From Ulota crispa (taxonomy: Eukaryota > Streptophyta > Bryopsida > Orthotrichales > Orthotrichaceae), in contig OY987248.1 of the NCBI GenBank assembly GCA_963920765.1, positions 12,496,539 through 12,560,538 on the forward strand: DNA of 64,000 nucleotides. Direction: 5' to 3'. Position numbers and translations under genes: made by a program. Below are positions 59,339-64,000 of the stretch, one piece after another. The notes below the pieces were generated by a model. The model ran no database searches and was not told the DNA's origin. It worked only from the letters and a program-made list of their open reading frames with translations. The number at the start of each line of letters is the position of its first letter. The first letter of the stretch is position 1.

Positions 59339-60259
59339 TTGACCTCTATAGCCATGTCATACCCTTGAGGGAAAAATGGGATTTTGGGCAAGTACCTACA
59401 GCCTTGATTTTTATCCTACTTAAAAAAAAAAAGATAGAAAAACACATTAGCTTTTGGGGAATATAACTTTTATTCCAATCTATGCCTCAGAGCAAAAGTT
59501 ATGCCCATATAAGCAAATATTTATGGAGATTATACTTTTTTCTTACAATAACTTGAATTTATTTATTTATTAATTTATTTATTTTCTCATAGGTTATAGT
59601 TTTATCTACATCTGAAGCTTTGATTCATTCCATTTGGACTAGTTATGAGAAAGTTATGGACAATCTTGTTTTTCAAGCAATTCAAGCATCTTCTTGAAAA
59701 AATAACTTATAAACTTCATTTTTGAATGCCAGTTTAACATTATTTTTTAATTGTTGAAAAGGGTGAAGTTTGCTATCTAGAACAATCTTGCCATTGGGAT
59801 TACACTGTTTTAGTTCTATTGTAGGTTTATTAAAAATTTAAGTTTTTGTTCAATCTCATACCTTCTTCTAGCTAATGTATTTTTTAAGAATGAAAACTAA
59901 GTATTTTTTGTTTTGGCTTTTTTCCAAAGATTCTCAACTCAACTTCCCACCTTAAAAAAACAAAATTTCAAACTTTATGGTGCAAAAATTTGAAGTTAAA
60001 AAAGTTCAAAGTCAAATGATCTAGTCATGCAAGGTGCAAAAAAGTTTGTTTTTTACACTTTAGATACAAAATATCTTACAATCTAGGCGGTCAAAGGTTT
60101 TGATTTTTTTTTCCCACATTCTAATACTAGTCTAGTACAAGATCCTACACTTAGATGTGCAAAAAGACCAATTTTCAAATTTTTTCACTCTTTGCAATAG
60201 AAATGGCAATTTTGAGTGTCTTTTTGACAAAATAATGGCCCTCGGGCTTTAGGGGTTAA
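59339..60259. mobile_element. TTAA-family element, 921 bp
   Basis: Left TTGACCTCTATAGCC (degraded), right CGGGCTTTAGGGGTTAA. Nearly full-length partner, in inverse orientation, of 36072-37012; the right half also equals 45018-45500. Confidence 0.8.
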
Positions 60260-60867
60260 AATCAATTCTTCAAATATCATAATTAGACTCTTACCCTCAA
60301 GGGACTACTGTAGTAAATACAATCACAATGGATTCAAAGTTGCAAGGCCTTACAAATATAATGTGGGCTTTAAAAAGGAGTGCCTCACTCGTGCCTCACT
60401 ATAAGTGGTCCAAAGGTGATTTTTCTAATTAATGCAAGGCTAGCTTCCATCTTTCCCCAAATCTCCTATTTCCCTTTCTATGTATTGACCTAACATGGAA
60501 GAACTCCATTTTCCTGCTAGTGAGAAAAAAAGTAAAATTTGGCCCCCTTTTGTGTAGCTGGTCATTTTTATCCCAACTTAACTACGAAATAAAATAATTT
60601 AGGGTCTTTTAAATCATATACATGAATTCAAAATTTTCAAGTTTAACTAATTGTGGTAAAAAATTAAATTCAAACGTTTTCTTCTATAAAAGAATTCTGC
60701 ATTTTTTCATCCCCAAGTCCACTTGAACGAGAAGAAGGGATTTGGGAAAGCTGAATGCACGTACTTAGATACTAATAAAACCACATCTTAATTGTTTCTA
60801 ATGTCAGGCTACAAAAAGCCATGAGAAATCAAGATTTTCCCCAAGAATTAGAATCCCCTTGTCCTTC
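60260..60867. other. Intergenic DNA, nothing recognised
   Basis: No gene or clear repeat ends. Confidence 0.4.
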
Positions 60868-61804
60868 TTAGCCCCTAAAGCACTGAGCCATTTTTTCTGT
60901 GAAAATCACTCAAAACTGCCACTTTTGGGGGTTAGTAAGAAGGTAATTTTTTTAAAAAATTTGGGAAATTCAACCGTAGGATCTTGCCCTGGATTGGATT
61001 AGGTACTTGTGAAAAAAAAAAATCATGTCATTCCAGATGGACATGAGTGAGATATTTACATCTAAAGTGAAAAGAAAAGTTCTTTTTCATGCTGCTGCAA
61101 AATTTCAGAAGCCTTTGACCATTCTTACATGAAAATAATTGCTCTACGCAACTTTGCGCTTCATTTTTCCCATGTGGGAGATCAAGTTAGGTATGTGTGG
61201 GAGAATTTTCAAATCAATTGGAACTACACAGCACATGGGAAAAATCAGTAAGTAAAAAGAAGTAGAGAATGAGTCAAATCACTAAATTGTGAAGAATTTA
61301 AATATTGAAATGAAAATTGCAAATCCTAATGGTCAAATGTTGTGATAAACAATCTACTTCCTTTGGTTTAAATTTTTTCCATAATATTGAAAATTGAGTA
61401 AAATAAAGGACTTCAAAGTTTATTTTAGAGTAGAGAATCCATAACTACTCGCAAACAAAAACTCTTCATAACTTTGATCTCATTGATTGAAATTGAATGG
61501 TTCAAAGCTGATCACCTATAAAAAAAATCTAAAGAACCAATTTCAAATTTTAATTTAAAAAAATAATAATATTTAAAGAAGTTTTTGGGCTGTCCAAGTG
61601 GGTAGTCCTCCCCAACCTTTTAGAAATTCTAGCGTAACTTCTTCAATAATTGTCAAAATGAGGAAAAAATTAGATGCCCGCGTAGATCTTTGAATTCTCC
61701 ACTTTCAATAAAAATTTCAGAAAATCACACAAAGTAGCTTATCCAAAGGTACATGCCCAAACTCCCACTTGTCCCCGAGGGGACAGCAGTCCCTTACGGG
61801 TTAG
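60868..61804. mobile_element. TTAA-family element, 937 bp, with TTAG at both edges
   Basis: Left TTAGCCCCTAAAGCACTGAG, right CAGTCCCTTACGGGTTAG. The same body as the nested pair at 55.1-56.9 kb and 50523-51435. Both edges have TTAG in place of TTAA, which would be a target-site variant or parallel mutation. Confidence 0.8.
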
Positions 61805-62394
61805 AGAGGAGGTTTGGTTATTTCATCCAATTCTTCACCTTCTATATTATAGAGTCATGGTAATGAGTGTCAAATGAAGTAAAGAATTTGGTAAAAGCAA
61901 AATAAAAACAACTGGCCAAAAAGGATACTATTGTACCCGGGTAGGTTGGTGGGGTCCCCAAGCCATCACCATGTGCCAAATTGGATGGCTGTTTCCCAAA
62001 AGAAAGTAGCCCACTTTAGCTTTAGTTTTAAAGCCATCATAAAAGGCCGGCAGCTGAAAATAGTGTTCTGCCAGTGATTAATGGATTGATTGGATAGCTT
62101 TTGGATTCAATCATTAAACACTATCCCGTGATAAAGTAAGCCCCGGAAACCTTTTGGGACTCTCCATTGATCCAACGACACGCGCCCATGAATGCAGGCA
62201 GGTGAGGCAGATTATGGATGGTTCCGTCCAACGAGAATCATTCATCCATGGAAACAACTATTATTAATCACCTAAAAATTTTCCTCCAGTTTTTTAGTGC
62301 TAGGACTGTGTCAAGATGACGTCATACTTTAACAGAATTAAAAGAAGGCGTAGTCACATTAAAAACAAGCGAAGAGAATCCACACTCTTACTGG
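61805..62394. other. Less AT-rich intergenic DNA
   Basis: Possible short inverted phrases 'ctgaaaatagtgttctgcca' and 'attaaacactatcccgtg'. No gene recognised. Confidence 0.4.
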
Positions 62395-62545
62395 CTGAAT
62401 TTGAGGCGTTAAAAGTTTACATCTATTTTTAAATAATTCTCAAAAAAAATTGTTTCCCACCCCACCCATGCTTACTAAGTGTGCCCCATAAGTAGTCAAT
62501 TGGTCAATCATTAAGTGGGATATAGGATAAAGCTCCCAAACTTAC
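62395..62545. repeat. Dispersed repeat family H, copy H3
   Basis: 'catctatttttaaataattc' and 'cataagtagtcaattggtca' in the order seen in H1 and H2; the most diverged copy. Confidence 0.5.
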
Positions 62546-63636
62546 AACAAATATATCAAATAGTGCATTTAGGTTGCCTTAATCTTTGAGTGTTCATGTC
62601 ATATTCATCAAAATTAGGGTTTTTGGAGACCAACAACTTTGATGCATTGTATCTTAGTCAATTGGATGATTCACAAAAAGTGACCATTGAAAATAGTGGA
62701 ATACCTACTTAGAAAATGGCTTGCAAAGTTTGGGATCTATTGACCATGGGAGATGGGAGATGGGAGATTATAACATTTGATCAAACAAAATGTGATGACA
62801 AAATCTCATTTTTTGGTAGGTAGTTGCTATTTGATGATTTTTACAAAATTTCACAAGCCCATGGTTCATCTTAAATTTTGTGAGCAGCAAGATTAAATGT
62901 GAATGCACATACTTGTAAATTTTTGAAGATTGCACTTCTTCTTATGTCAAGTTTTAGGGCTTCAAATCACTATTGCACGGAAAATAGTGACCAACATAGT
63001 CGGTGACGATTGCCATAATAAGGGTCTAGAACATGTGAACCCTTGCCAACAACTTTCCCACTACCGCAAAGCACACACAAGGAAGCTTGCAAGGGATATT
63101 GACCAATCACAACTTGTAAAACGCTACTTGCCACCACGTCTCGTATGGTGTTTCACCCAATCAAATCTCTTGCAATACTTGTACAACATTTGGCTTTCCT
63201 CACCATTACTCCATTAGCATGGACAACTTGAATGCCTTCATAGTTGTGATTTATAGTAAGATCAAAAAAGTAGATCTGGTACCTTAAATAGGCATTTGAA
63301 ATTTCCAACAACAGTATATTGTTGCTCGGGAGCTCAAGGGTTAACAATTAGGTTGCCTTACCTTGGCAAACTTACCTCATGATTTGCCTGTGACCACCTA
63401 GAGTTGCATTTAACTCTTTATATGTTGTAGTAATTCTTGATTATGTGTAAAGTTTCAACTTCCTTGCTCCAGGATTTTAGCGCTTGTTGTTGTGCCCAAC
63501 CTCTAATTGCTTCCTCCATTGTTTATTACAACAATTACTAACGAAAGTTACTATAATCTTGGTAAATTTTTGAATATAGTGAGATATTGATAAATTAGTA
63601 TGGAGCAACCTAAAAGCACTATTTGGTGTAGTGATT
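62546..63636. other. Intergenic DNA with a weak open frame
   Basis: The frame 62930-63217 (containing RKIVTNIVGDDCHNKGLEHV) is the only protein-like stretch in the last 4 kb; no family or splice partners are recognised. 'gagctcaagggttaac' near 63331-63344 may be a stray TTAA-family end. Confidence 0.35.
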
Positions 63637-63884
63637 TTAACCCCTGAGCGCCAGCCCAAATTCATGATGTGTTGGACCTCATTGCAAACAATTTGGCATT
63701 GCAAGTTCAAAAACAACATCTAGAAGAGTTAGTCGTTGATATTGCACAAGGTTTAGGATCCATAGATGTATGAAATATTTGGTAAGCATTCATTACATGG
63801 ATCAAAAGATTATAATAGTCAAAGTCAACAAATTGTTGAATATAGAGAGGCTAGATTTGGGGCGTTAGGGCACTCAGGGGTTAA
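63637..63884. mobile_element. Short TTAA-family element, 248 bp
   Basis: TTAACCCCTGAGCGCC at left, GGGCACTCAGGGGTTAA at right, with TTAA at both edges. The interior is unlike the 230-bp C copies. Confidence 0.85.
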
Positions 63885-64000
63885 GAACCATTACTCAACT
63901 AGTTAAGTTTGAATGTTATGAGAATATTTGAAGAGTTTGGAGCCCTTATCACCCAAGTATGGTAAGCGCCAAACCCTCAACCTCATTGCCTAAGGTCCAA

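Noticed and set aside
62930-63217. 95-residue plus-strand frame
   Set aside because: Somewhat protein-like but no family, splice partner or upstream context recognised; kept only as a note.

Overview
This is AT-rich nuclear DNA of a streptophyte plant (a land plant or a related green alga). The evidence is the plant-type spliced genes, above all a class II homeodomain-leucine zipper (HD-Zip II) gene and a plastid-type DNL zinc-ribbon gene, together with Stowaway-like and CACTA-like miniature DNA transposons. The HD-Zip protein is divergent and I cannot name the genus. There are no operons, CRISPR arrays or bacterial features, and I recognise no virus-like or LTR element, rRNA or tRNA.

Layout. 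1-2.9 kb: AT-rich DNA and an 0.87-kb foldback element. 2.9-5.4 kb (+): four-exon DNL zinc-ribbon gene. 5.7-7.2 kb: two Stowaway-like MITEs in opposite orientation, with an unexplained coding-like block between them. 7.2-10.85 kb (-): four-exon gene for an unrecognised 261-residue basic-tailed protein, convergent with the DNL gene; its introns hold a TTAA-type MITE and a foldback element with a 17-bp minisatellite. 11-18 kb: MITE-rich intergenic DNA. 18.6-19.0 kb (-): two overlapping coding-like frames, perhaps a decayed gene. 20.0-22.1 kb (-): three-exon HD-Zip II gene, with two miniature elements in its second intron and a GC-richer unique upstream region to about 26 kb. 26-64 kb: about 38 kb without a convincing gene, built largely of non-autonomous, often palindromic repeats.

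The most notable signal is a repeat family whose copies begin TTAACCCCTAAAG and end CTTTAGGGGTTAA. At least fourteen paired copies are visible in several size classes (about 230-250, 680-710 and 820-960 bp). One copy sits in inverse orientation inside another of the same family, at a TTAA site. TTAA targets with CCC-starting termini are the hallmark of piggyBac-type transposons, which are seldom described in plants. Other families: Stowaway-like (TACTCCCTCTGTCCC), CACTA-like hairpins with a 3-bp duplication, hAT-like termini (TAGGGGTGTCAAA), and elements ending ACGCCATATTCATTAAATTG.

All gene models were built by eye from reading frames and splice sites; splice phases agree across every junction used, but no transcript evidence was available.
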